Below are positions 1-6,306 of a DNA stretch of 8,886 nucleotides, piece after piece. Source of the stretch: Chlamydiota bacterium. GTDB lineage: Bacteria > Chlamydiota > Chlamydiia > Chlamydiales > Rhabdochlamydiaceae. Within the stretch, counting starts at the first letter, position 1; each line of letters opens with the position of its first letter. The notes under the pieces are model-generated. The model saw only the letters and a program-made list of their open reading frames with translations. It did no database searches and had not been told where the DNA came from. The stretch is from the NCBI GenBank assembly GCA_023265495.1, contig JAHFTP010000059.1:1-8886 (forward strand), written 5' to 3'. Both the position numbers and the translations under genes were made by a program.

Positions 1-1037
1 ATAAACCCGATCTGCCAGGGATTTTTACTAAGTACCACTTCGGGGGCACTTGCCTTCTTCTCTCAGTGAGTTTTCGCGCTGAGCTTGCCAAAATAGGAAT
101 CAGGGCGGAAAGCATGGGAGAACGCGGAATAAATAGGTGGTCTGCGCTTCCTCTACCCAATTGTCCCAACGTTATCTGGAACGCCTTTAGTAGAGCAGTT
201 TGTCATGCGCCGCATACGAGAACTTCCTGTTTTTATCAAGATGAAGAAGGTGTCAAACGAGTCATCATCTTCGAAGGGTCTTTTGAAGTGGCCAAGCCAA
301 AAGAAGTGGAAGAAAGTAAGTTAGAACAATTTTTAGAGGCCTATTCCACTCTATGCGAAGTAGATCCATCTAGGTGGGCTTGTTCACAAATTCCTTTTCA
401 AGTGCCCGATGCCATTGCAGATCCAAGTGTTATTTATAAGGGGAGATTGCAAGGACGGTTTAAAGCAGTCATGGAATCTATTACAGACCGTAAAAAGATT
501 CTAGGTGTCGACTTCTTAAGGGGAAACTTTTATATCAACCCAAGCTGGTCCAGAACTTTAACAGGACTTCCTCTGAATGAAAAGGGGATGGCCTCTATCC
601 TTTTAACGGATTTAGCGCGCCCCGATGAAGGAGGAACCTACTTTGTTGATGGCGAGGAAAAAGAGATGACACACAGAGAAGCCCTCAGAATGATTCTGGA
701 GAAAATAAAAGGCGAGCTGTACTTCCCGGAAGATTTCGAAGAGAACATGATATCGCTAGCTGAAAATACGGATAGCCTTTTTACAGACTTCTTCTTAGAT
801 CCAATGCAAACCATTAGGCATTTATATGAGGATTTTTCCACTGTTAGCAGAAAAATCTCTGAAGAGCAAGACGATCTAACTACTCCTGAAGAAATTGCGG
901 CATTTCAGCCCACTTTGGATAAATTTAACGCTCTTATTGAAGACGTCAAAGGAAATAGAGAGGCGGATGCTCGAGAAAAACTCGATGCACTACTTGCAGA
1001 TCCGGCTCTTTTCTCAACCGAAGAGGGAGCTGTGTAG
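1..1037 (+). CDS. Partial unknown protein with putative Cys-His-acid motif, paralogue of the next gene (5' end outside window)
   Basis: The reading frame is open from the left edge (first full codon at 3), so this is the C-terminal 344 residues of a longer protein. The GTG at 66 is an internal valine codon, because residues before it already match the paralogue at 1097-2893. The fragment begins just before the GGTC motif (Cys codon at 51-53), followed by a conserved PHTRTS segment (His codon at 213-215) and a FEGSF segment. In papain-like, transglutaminase-like and arylamine N-acetyltransferase folds, a Cys, then a His, then an Asp/Glu in this order form the active site. Assigning that here is inference, and no family is recognised. 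The second half is rich in charged helices and almost identical to the paralogue. The C-terminus differs from it and ends EEGAV. The stop lies in a short RNA hairpin (1022-1045). The gap to the next gene is 59 bases with no terminator, so co-transcription is likely. Confidence 0.85.
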   Translation, partial: KPDLPGIFTKYHFGGTCLLLSVSFRAELAKIGIRAESMGERGINRWSALPLPNCPNVIWNAFSRAVCHAPHTRTSCFYQDEEGVKRVIIFEGSFEVAKPKEVEESKLEQFLEAYSTLCEVDPSRWACSQIPFQVPDAIADPSVIYKGRLQGRFKAVMESITDRKKILGVDFLRGNFYINPSWSRTLTGLPLNEKGMASILLTDLARPDEGGTYFVDGEEKEMTHREALRMILEKIKGELYFPEDFEENMISLAENTDSLFTDFFLDPMQTIRHLYEDFSTVSRKISEEQDDLTTPEEIAAFQPTLDKFNALIEDVKGNREADAREKLDALLADPALFSTEEGAV

Positions 1038-1064
1038 CTTCCTTTCCGCGCCAGACATTAGCCT
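1..1064 (+). repeat. Tandem gene duplication, copy 1 (copy 2 at about 1857-2889)
   Basis: This stretch aligns with 1857-2889 at an offset of about 1860 bases. The 5' third is only moderately similar. Positions 382-449 are identical base for base to 2244-2311, and similarity stays very high to about 590. Homology runs past the stop of copy 1 to the shared AGACATTAGCCT (1053-1064 and 2878-2889). In between, copy 1 carries about 37 extra bases (roughly 1017-1053) that supply its different C-terminus and stop codon. The left boundary lies outside the window. Confidence 0.9.
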
Positions 1065-1096
1065 TGAAAGGAGCAAAATAAAAAAATAGGTAACAA

Positions 1097-2893
1097 ATGA
1101 CCACTATCGCTACAGTTGGAGCGCCCACGGCTTTGCCACAGGACATTACCAGGCTGGGCATCTTAAAATCTTCCTTTGGCAAATTCAAAAGAGGGGAGGC
1201 ATTATCGCCTGAGGACAGATTGTTCTTACGAGAAAACTCTTGGCTTGACCCCTCCTTATCCGACAGATTTTTTTCTTGTTTTTCTACTAACCATGCGGAT
1301 AGGAGAGCGGAGGAGATCAATAATATAGCCGAAGGGATTCTAGCGCACAGAAGATTGTCAAGGCCTTTGCTGGATCAAATAGAGACGCTATTTCTACGAG
1401 AAACCAGAGAAACTCCACAAGTAGTAGCTTCCCTATCTAGACTTCTCACTGCTCTCTTGGTGGCAAAAAAGGATTTCTCTGCTGAGCTTTCCTGTCTTCG
1501 TAGAGACCTAGAGAGAGCCCCCACAAGACTCGATCTCATCGTATTAGTAAATCGATGCAATGCAGTACCTGATCTTACAAAGGCCAGAACTGAAGCCGCC
1601 TTAATTGACGACATAGCCATAAAATATGATGAAAAAGGGTTTTTACGCATCGAGCAAGGATGTCTAACGCCCATAGACATAGAATGCAGTCAAAAGCTCA
1701 CTAGGGAGCGAGTGGAAGCGATAAAACGCCTCTATGCGGAGATGACAAGCCATATCTCCTATAACAATCTAGGGGAAATGCTCGAGTTTAACCACTACTA
1801 CAAGGAAGAAAAAGCAACAGATCCAACTCTTACTCTAGACAAGGCAATAACCTCTTATACACCTGATCTGCCCGGGATTTTTGCCAAGTACCACTCCGGG
1901 GGCACTTGCCTTCTTCTCTCAGTGAGTTTTCGCGCTGAGCTCGCCAAAATGGGAATCAAAGCAGAGAGTACAGGATACCGTGGAACGAATAGGTGGTCTG
2001 AGCTCCCATTACCCAATTGTCCGGAGATTTTCTGGGAAGCCTTCAGTAGAGGCGTCAGTTACATACCTCATACGAGGACTTCCTGTTTTTATCGAGATGA
2101 ACGAAATCGCAAACAAGTCCTTATTTTTGAAGGATCTTTTGACGCAGACACCTCGCGCGAGGTGAAAGAAATCCTACTAGACCAATTGTTATATGATTAC
2201 TCCAAGCAGTATCCTGAGCGTGAGGACCCATCCGCGTGGGCTCGTTCACAAATTCCTTTTCAAGTGCCCGATGCCATTGCAGATCCAAGTGTTATTTATA
2301 AGGGGAGATTGAAAGGACGCTTTAAAGCGGTCATGGAATCTATTACAGACTGTAAAAAGATTCTAGGTGTCGATTTCTTAAGGGGAAACTTTTATATCAA
2401 CCCAAGCTGGTCCAAGACTTTAACAGGACTTCCTCTGAATGAAAAAGGAGTCGTCTCTATCCTCCTAACGGATTTAGCGCGCTCCGATGAAGGAGGAACC
2501 TACTTTATTGATAGAGAGAGAAAAGAGATGACACACAGAGAAGCCCTCAAAATCATTCTGGACAAAACAAAAGATGGTCTGTACTTCCCAGAAGATTTCG
2601 AAGAGAACCTGGTAGCCCTAGCTGAAAATACGGATGACCTCTTTACAGATTTCTTCTTAGAGCCGATGCAAACCATTAGGCATTTATATGAGGATTTTCT
2701 TACTCTAACCCAAAAAATATACAAAGCGCGAGAAAAGGCAATCACTCAGGAAGAAGTCTTGGCACTGCAGCTCATTGAGAATAAATTTGATGATCTCGTT
2801 CGAGATATCCGGGGAAATAGAGAAGCGGATGCTAGAGAAAAACTCAATGCACTACTTGCAGATCCGATTCTTTCCTCAGACATTAGCCTCTAG
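1097..2893 (+). CDS. Unknown 598-aa protein with putative Cys-His-acid catalytic motif, tandem paralogue
   Basis: This complete gene has no recognised family. Residues 1-250 are mostly charged and helical with no signal peptide or membrane segment. The central region carries HSGGTC (Cys271) followed by a LLLSVSFRAELAKMGI helix, then PHTRTS (His325) and FEGSFD (Glu345 or Asp349). A catalytic Cys at the start of a helix, followed by a His and then an acid on neighbouring strands, is the layout of papain-like, transglutaminase and NAT enzymes. Both paralogues keep all three positions, so a thiol hydrolase or acyl/amide transferase is a reasonable but unproven guess. Residues 385-530 form the best conserved part (PFQVPDAIADPSVIYKG, PSWSKTLTGLPLNEKG). 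The ATG is fixed by an in-frame stop just upstream. Only a weak AGG (1088-1090) sits at normal distance, while an AAAGGAG (1067-1073) lies 23 bases away. The 3' end overlaps the hydrolase gene on the other strand. Confidence 0.9.
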   Translation: MTTIATVGAPTALPQDITRLGILKSSFGKFKRGEALSPEDRLFLRENSWLDPSLSDRFFSCFSTNHADRRAEEINNIAEGILAHRRLSRPLLDQIETLFLRETRETPQVVASLSRLLTALLVAKKDFSAELSCLRRDLERAPTRLDLIVLVNRCNAVPDLTKARTEAALIDDIAIKYDEKGFLRIEQGCLTPIDIECSQKLTRERVEAIKRLYAEMTSHISYNNLGEMLEFNHYYKEEKATDPTLTLDKAITSYTPDLPGIFAKYHSGGTCLLLSVSFRAELAKMGIKAESTGYRGTNRWSELPLPNCPEIFWEAFSRGVSYIPHTRTSCFYRDERNRKQVLIFEGSFDADTSREVKEILLDQLLYDYSKQYPEREDPSAWARSQIPFQVPDAIADPSVIYKGRLKGRFKAVMESITDCKKILGVDFLRGNFYINPSWSKTLTGLPLNEKGVVSILLTDLARSDEGGTYFIDRERKEMTHREALKIILDKTKDGLYFPEDFEENLVALAENTDDLFTDFFLEPMQTIRHLYEDFLTLTQKIYKAREKAITQEEVLALQLIENKFDDLVRDIRGNREADAREKLNALLADPILSSDISL

Positions 2894-3928
2894 GGAAGTG
2901 AGGGGAGCTAAAGCATCCTCTTCTGCTGTGAGAGGCAGACGCAGCATCCGCTTCATCTCCACCAACACTTTTTGCTGTTCATCTGCAGCAAACAACCTGT
3001 TATGGGCTCTGGCAGTAAAAGGGCTATCGGAAGCTTCTTGCAAAGCAAAGCAGTCATAAGTTCTCTTTCTGTGGGACTTTGTCAGAGCCTCATGTAAAGA
3101 GGTCTCGTAAGGGATAACGGCATCTTTTAGATTATAGAGCACACAGACCCTTCCTTTAAGCTTCTCTAAAGCCTCTATCGGGTCTGCATCCCACCCGGAG
3201 GCGGACATGAGACAACTCGTAGCAAAACCCATTAAATCCCTCGTCGCTCTGTTATAATCGGATCCCTCTATCCTACGGCAAGCCCTTGCCGTCAAGCTAG
3301 CAAAGGATCTATCGCTGAGGAAATGGATGGCATGATCCGGGTAGGTCTCTTGTACTAGGGCGGCGCCAAGAGCTCCAAAATACCCCCCCATAGAGTGCCC
3401 TGAGATGATGATATCGTCCGGCGCAATACCGTGTTTATGCACAAGATACTCAAAGGCGGTAAATAGATCCAAAGCCACTTTAGCCGGGTGGGGGACTCCT
3501 TCACTCTCGCCGGTGCCTCTTGGGTTAAAGACCAGCAAATGGGGCACGTCTTTCCTTTCTCCGACTACAGAGGTAAGAGCTTCTCTCCACTCAAGCGGCT
3601 TTTGTACGGACAGCTCATAAAAGTCGCCATTGCCATGCAGGTGGATGATGGCCTTCGGTATCGTCCCTGGGAAGTGGAGTCCATTGACGGCATCCCCATC
3701 TGGAGTAACCAAGCTCAGCTCCCTGGCTCCTTGCGTTGTCTTCCACGTCCCCCTCATGGAGGCAAGTCCTTCCTTCAGACCGGGGTCTTCCAAAGTCCTT
3801 TCTCTGGAGACAAGTAAAAATTTTGCTATCTTCGCAGCTGCTGCTTGATGGAAAGGGGAGCTTGCATCATAGGTCGTTACGTCAGAGGGGAGTGTTGCTT
3901 TGAAAGATATTTTACTAACAACGGTCAT
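2876..3928 (-). CDS. Alpha/beta-hydrolase, chlamydial CHLPS/DUF818-like
   Basis: This 350-residue serine hydrolase has the full set of alpha/beta-hydrolase landmarks. HGNG (residues 98-101) follows the beta strand AIIHL and would form the oxyanion hole. NPRGTGESEG (135-144) is the strand-4 loop. GHSMGG (177-182) is the nucleophile elbow with Ser179. Asp269 (NLKDAVIP) and His309 (AHNRL) are in the right places for the rest of the triad. The first 90 residues are an extra N-terminal region. There is no signal peptide, so it is cytosolic unless secreted by another route. Length and layout resemble the uncharacterised chlamydial CHLPS/DUF818 proteins (family link from memory). The substrate is unknown; an ester or lipid would be typical. 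The ATG has a good Shine-Dalgarno TAGAGG (3935-3940), which can also pair with an upstream complement (see 3934-3973). It lies 70 bases downstream of the small gene at 3999-4424 and is probably co-transcribed. Its last 18 bases overlap the convergent gene. Confidence 0.88.
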   Translation of the reverse strand: MTVVSKISFKATLPSDVTTYDASSPFHQAAAAKIAKFLLVSRERTLEDPGLKEGLASMRGTWKTTQGARELSLVTPDGDAVNGLHFPGTIPKAIIHLHGNGDFYELSVQKPLEWREALTSVVGERKDVPHLLVFNPRGTGESEGVPHPAKVALDLFTAFEYLVHKHGIAPDDIIISGHSMGGYFGALGAALVQETYPDHAIHFLSDRSFASLTARACRRIEGSDYNRATRDLMGFATSCLMSASGWDADPIEALEKLKGRVCVLYNLKDAVIPYETSLHEALTKSHRKRTYDCFALQEASDSPFTARAHNRLFAADEQQKVLVEMKRMLRLPLTAEEDALAPLTSLEANV

Positions 3929-3933
3929 GGTTC

Positions 3934-3973
3934 ACCTCTACGTTGGAGCGTTTAACTCCTCTATTGTAGAGGT
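3934..3973 (-). promoter_or_regulatory. Possible Shine-Dalgarno-sequestering RNA switch before the hydrolase gene
   Basis: In the minus-strand transcript, ACCTCTAC (from 3973-3966) is a perfect 8-base complement of GTAGAGGT (from 3941-3934), which contains the hydrolase ribosome binding site. A second TAGAGG copy (3963-3958) lies right after the first element, separated by only CAA, and can pair with six of the same bases. The two pairings exclude each other: one hides the ribosome site, the other frees it. The hairpin has no U-run, so it is not a normal terminator. The pairing is seen directly; regulation is inferred. Confidence 0.35.
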
Positions 3974-3998
3974 CTCCACACAAAAATGCAGCTTAAAA

Positions 3999-4424
3999 CT
4001 ATTTTTTACAGCGAGATGGTTTGGGAAAGCGAGCTTCTGCTTCTCCGATGGAAAGGATAACGACATCTCTCTCGGATAAAAGCCGCCAGTCTCCCTTTGC
4101 AATTTGTCTACATGTAAGGAGAGGAAAGAGTCCTTGTATCTTAATCACTTCATCCATTGCGAGGTCTCCCTCACGTAGCTCCACCACATAGACATCGTCT
4201 TTTACATGAGGAAGGAAGGTCACTACCTTTTTAGCGCTGAAATCTTTATTATAAAGATCTCTTTCATCCAAGATGCAAAGCTCATCCACTTCATCGAGAT
4301 CGTAGTTTCTACTATAGAAATCAAAAATAGAGAGCATGTCTACCGGGGAAAAGTCTTCCGAGCCGGGTCTACTACAATGCTCTATTTGGATGGTAACGGT
4401 ATGGGCCGCAACGGGGGATGTCAT
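3999..4424 (-). CDS. Small unknown protein downstream of GNAT gene (141 aa)
   Basis: The product is not recognised. It is a 141-residue soluble-looking protein with no signal peptide or membrane segment. The N-terminal strand TVTIQIEH is followed by an acidic middle (FDFYSRNYDLDEVDEL, DERDLYNKD), two predicted strands (KKVVTFLP, DDVYVVEL) and a basic tail (RFPKPSRCKK). The start is well supported by AAGGAG five bases before the ATG. It lies 119 bases after the GNAT gene at 4544-5311 and 70 bases before the hydrolase gene, all on the same strand, so one transcript is plausible. A TATACT (4462-4457) could be a -10 element of its own promoter, but no convincing -35 is seen. Its N-terminal VTI strand, DERDLY-like segment and RxPKP-like end faintly recall the 215-aa protein at 7248-7895, which also follows a GNAT gene. 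That resemblance is weak and may be chance. Confidence 0.75.
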   Translation of the reverse strand: MTSPVAAHTVTIQIEHCSRPGSEDFSPVDMLSIFDFYSRNYDLDEVDELCILDERDLYNKDFSAKKVVTFLPHVKDDVYVVELREGDLAMDEVIKIQGLFPLLTCRQIAKGDWRLLSERDVVILSIGEAEARFPKPSRCKK

Positions 4425-4543
4425 ATTTCTCCTTAAAGTGGATGAATGTATAGGGAAGTATAGCGAAAAGGGGAGAAAAAAACCAGGGATTTCCTGTGTA
4501 AAAACCTTTTTTTATCCACGATAGCAACGTCTGATAATTGATG

Positions 4544-5311
4544 TTATGTTGCCTTAGCAGGAGCCAACACAAAGTACTTGCGAATAAGAGCTTGGACAAG
4601 TTCCTCTGTCTCCTGGTTGACAAAATAGGAAAAATCGCGAAGTCCACTAAAATCATCCGGCCCCGACTCCCTCATACCCAAATGAGTTCTATAGAATTCC
4701 TCTGCATTTTCGGTAGAGGTTAAAAAAAACTCTTTCTTTTCCAATCGTTTTGCTGCTTGATAGAGAAAGCCTATCATAAGGGTCCCAGTTCCCCTGCAGA
4801 CATATGGCTCATAATCTGGATCATTTCTCCCATTCATCCGCAGATTCCAAGGCGCTGTCACAAGTACCCGCACGTTAAATTTCTCTTTTTCTTTATGCAC
4901 AAGAATCCTACCGATAGCGAGCGCCTGGATGATGTGTTCCCCCGCATGCAGACTTGTGCAAGCCACAAGACGCCCTTGCAAAGGATCTTCTTCCTCTATG
5001 AATTCGACAATCTCATCAGTTAAGGCTCTGTATTCTTTTGCTTTGCTATCATCGCAGGTAAAAGCAACCTCCTTGCGTTCATCTCTCTTATCAGCTAGAT
5101 GATGTCTTTTAGAAACTTCAGTCCTTGCCTCTAAAATACGTGTCCATGTGTGAATCGTTTCTTTCACAGCAGGAAGTGTATCCCGATTTGTGATCACAAA
5201 AACATGTATTTCTCTTGTACAACCTTTGAAGGTGCCTTTGAAATGCAGTGATTCCATTGCATCTAGAGACGAGGTCGATAGCTCTACTTTTTCTGTTACT
5301 AGCGATGTCAT
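4544..5311 (-). CDS. GNAT-family N-acetyltransferase-like protein (paralogue A, 255 aa)
   Basis: The C-terminal half has the features of a GNAT acetyltransferase, which moves an acetyl group from acetyl-CoA to an amine. A GRLVACTSL strand (113-121) and IQALAIGRI lead into VTAPWNL (151-157). RGTGTLMI (173-180) follows and matches the acetyl-CoA pyrophosphate-binding loop (R/Q-x-x-G-x-G/A), then a helix, then AEEFYRTHLGM (203-213), the usual A-x-x-F-Y-x-x-x-G-F/M signature. Residues 1-110 are a long N-terminal part not typical of small GNATs. It contains a helix with a conserved Trp (TIHTWTRIL, Trp56) that recurs in the two paralogues at 6307-7037 and 7909-8649. The C-terminus has a helix ending RKYF, also shared. 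The start has only a weak ribosome site (GGATGG), with a TATAAT (5335-5330) just upstream. The substrate is unknown. It probably heads the transcript that continues into 3999-4424. Confidence 0.85.
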   Translation of the reverse strand: MTSLVTEKVELSTSSLDAMESLHFKGTFKGCTREIHVFVITNRDTLPAVKETIHTWTRILEARTEVSKRHHLADKRDERKEVAFTCDDSKAKEYRALTDEIVEFIEEEDPLQGRLVACTSLHAGEHIIQALAIGRILVHKEKEKFNVRVLVTAPWNLRMNGRNDPDYEPYVCRGTGTLMIGFLYQAAKRLEKKEFFLTSTENAEEFYRTHLGMRESGPDDFSGLRDFSYFVNQETEELVQALIRKYFVLAPAKAT

Positions 5312-5405
5312 ATACCATCCATTTATCTTATTATAAAGAACTTAATACACAAAAAACCACCGGCATCTTTGAATAAAACAGGACAAGCAGTCACATTCTT
5401 TCCCG

Positions 5406-5477
5406 TCATAACCAATAAAAGAAAAACGTCGATAAGCCAACAATAAGTAAAATACTGCAAATGTCCCTGATTAGCAT
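5406..5477 (-). CDS. Small hydrophobic peptide gene, 23 aa
   Basis: A 23-codon open frame (ATG at 5477-5475, TGA at 5408-5406) encodes MLIRDICSILLI followed by VGLSTFFFYWL, a basic and acidic start and then one hydrophobic stretch long enough to cross a membrane. The ATG is preceded by AAGGAG (5490-5485) with a seven-base spacer, better than most ribosome sites in this window, and a promoter candidate lies about 100 bases further upstream. It sits 94 bases before the GNAT gene at 4544-5311 on the same strand, so it could be a stand-alone mini membrane protein, a leader peptide, or the toxin-like part of a small locus. Nothing identifies its role, and such a short frame could still be chance. 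Confidence 0.45.
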   Translation of the reverse strand: MLIRDICSILLIVGLSTFFFYWL

Positions 5478-5582
5478 TTTGGAGCTCCTTCTATTAGCAG
5501 TCTCCCTTCTTGGACATCGATGATCCGACCTGTGAGACGTCTTTACTTTTTTTATTAAAACTTTTAGATTATATGTTAATTT

Positions 5583-5612
5583 ATTATAAGTATTTTAATA
5601 TAAATGTGACAA
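5583..5612 (-). promoter_or_regulatory. Sigma70-type promoter candidate, leftward
   Basis: TTGTCA (5612-5607) and TATAAT (5588-5583) are separated by 18 bases on the minus strand, close to the TTGACA-17-TATAAT consensus. Transcription would start near 5576 and give a leader of about 100 bases before the mini-gene at 5477-5406. The surrounding A+T-rich DNA makes chance matches more likely. Confidence 0.4.
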
Positions 5613-5660
5613 TGAAATCTATTTTTTTAATTTATAAATTTCACACTTACTTAAAAATCT

Positions 5661-5682
5661 AAGTTGCAATATATTACAACTT
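5661..5682. repeat. 22-base near-perfect palindrome, possible regulator site or hairpin
   Basis: The arms AAGTTG and CAACTT flank a core AATATATT, and the full 22 bases are self-complementary except for one base pair. T-runs follow on both strands (TTTTT at 5681-5685 on plus; a run of five T after it on minus), so it could act as a hairpin terminator in either direction. A terminator between divergent promoters would be odd, so a dimeric regulator site is at least as likely. Confidence 0.4.
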
Positions 5683-5753
5683 TTTAAAAAAATACAAAAC
5701 GCATACAACTAATTACAGTTAAACAGGTTATAAAAAATAAATAAAATAATTAC

Positions 5754-5788
5754 ATTGTATTTACAATAAATTATTAATTTGCTATAAT
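5754..5788 (+). promoter_or_regulatory. Near-consensus promoter with overlapping palindromic operator candidate
   Basis: TTTACA (5760-5765) and a perfect TATAAT (5783-5788) are exactly 17 bases apart, five of six plus six of six to the major-sigma consensus. The start would lie near 5795, giving a leader of about 20 bases. The perfect palindrome ATTGTATTTACAAT (5754-5767) covers the -35 element, which is where a repressor would block RNA polymerase. The promoter is well supported by spacing and by the gene that follows. The operator role is inferred. Confidence 0.65.
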
Positions 5789-5816
5789 AAAATTAAAATA
5801 AAACATGGAGATAATC

Positions 5817-6221
5817 ATGAGGATAACATCTAGTAACTTGAGCCGTCAATTAGGTCAGCCTTTACCGAGAAACCAATCGTTCGGCGACGGTGTCGACAAT
5901 GACCAATCAGTAGATTCTCAAGATAGAAGGGGCTCAGTATCTTCTCTGTATAAAGCATCTGTAGGTTGTCTGGGGTGGGAAGACGAAACAAGCACAAACT
6001 CTAAAACTGGAAATTTAAATGGGCGCAAAGTGGAGCAGGTCTCAGCTAGAAGCCTTGGTTCTAAGGCCGCGGGATGGGCAGGAACGGCCGGTAAAATCGT
6101 AATTTGTGGCGTGCTACTCATTCTGCTAGCAGTGGCAATGGTCGTGACTTTCGGCATTGTCGACGGCTTCATACCTTCCTCTGCAGATTCTTATAGCGGA
6201 CATGGACACATGGTTACTTAG
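5817..6221 (+). CDS. Small single-pass membrane protein, unknown (134 aa)
   Basis: The start chosen is the ATG at 5817, because GGAG (5807-5810) sits six bases before it. An in-frame ATG at 5805 overlaps that site, lacks its own and would add only four residues. Residues 1-90 are polar and rich in Ser, Asn, Gln and Gly (for example SSNLSRQLGQPLPRNQSF), without a cleavable signal peptide. Residues 94-115 (IVICGVLLILLAVAMVV and following) form one clear membrane segment, leaving a 19-residue tail ending HGHMVT. A disordered Ser/Asn-rich N-terminus with a hydrophobic segment is common in type III secreted and inclusion-membrane proteins of Chlamydiota. Inc proteins usually have a paired hydrophobic hairpin, which is not seen here. 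It is a single-gene unit between its own strong promoter and a strong terminator. The function is unknown. Confidence 0.75.
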   Translation: MRITSSNLSRQLGQPLPRNQSFGDGVDNDQSVDSQDRRGSVSSLYKASVGCLGWEDETSTNSKTGNLNGRKVEQVSARSLGSKAAGWAGTAGKIVICGVLLILLAVAMVVTFGIVDGFIPSSADSYSGHGHMVT

Positions 6222-6262
6222 AATTTCCTCCTACTCCTAAATATTCGACACAAGATCATATG

Positions 6263-6306
6263 AAAACCTCATGCCGGCAGACAAACTGCCGGGCATGAGG
6301 TTTTTT
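6263..6306. terminator. Strong bidirectional intrinsic terminator
   Basis: AAAACCTCATGCCGGCAG (6263-6280) pairs with 6286-6304 across a five-base ACAAA loop, with a single bulged G (18 paired positions). Six T follow the stem on the plus strand and four on the minus strand. It lies between the plus-strand membrane-protein gene (ends 6221) and the convergent GNAT gene (ends 6307), and so serves both. Confidence 0.92.

Larger units (their letters stand above)
5535..5804. other. A+T-rich divergent intergenic region with palindromes
   Basis: This 270-base stretch is strikingly A+T rich (about 85% by eye) compared with the flanking genes. No gene of its own is seen in it. It contains outward promoters on both strands, a perfect 12-base palindrome AATTTATAAATT (5629-5640), a 22-base near-palindrome (5661-5682) and a perfect 14-base palindrome (5754-5767). 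It is best read as the shared control region for the leftward mini-gene/GNAT side and the rightward membrane-protein gene. The composition alone does not prove transfer. Confidence 0.6.

Noticed and set aside
638..841. Antisense open frame, mirrored at 2500-2745 in the second copy
   Set aside because: Its apparent conservation follows from the DNA duplication and the strong sense-strand constraint; it has no ribosome site or context of its own.
66..1037. Gene starting at the GTG at 66
   Set aside because: The frame is open to the left edge and the upstream residues match the paralogue, so 66 is an internal valine codon.
3958..3972. CCTCTA-TTG-TAGAGG hairpin as an intrinsic terminator
   Set aside because: No T-run follows on either strand; it is better read as part of the leader pairing.
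4512..4520. TTATCCACG, one base from a DnaA box
   Set aside because: It is a single isolated site with no cluster and no replication genes nearby, so it is not evidence for an origin.
4372..4656. Leftward 94-codon frame with a hydrophobic stretch
   Set aside because: It overlaps the ends of two better supported genes in another frame and has no ribosome site.
5805..5816. Earlier ATG for the membrane protein
   Set aside because: It overlaps the GGAG that serves the ATG at 5817 and has no ribosome site itself.
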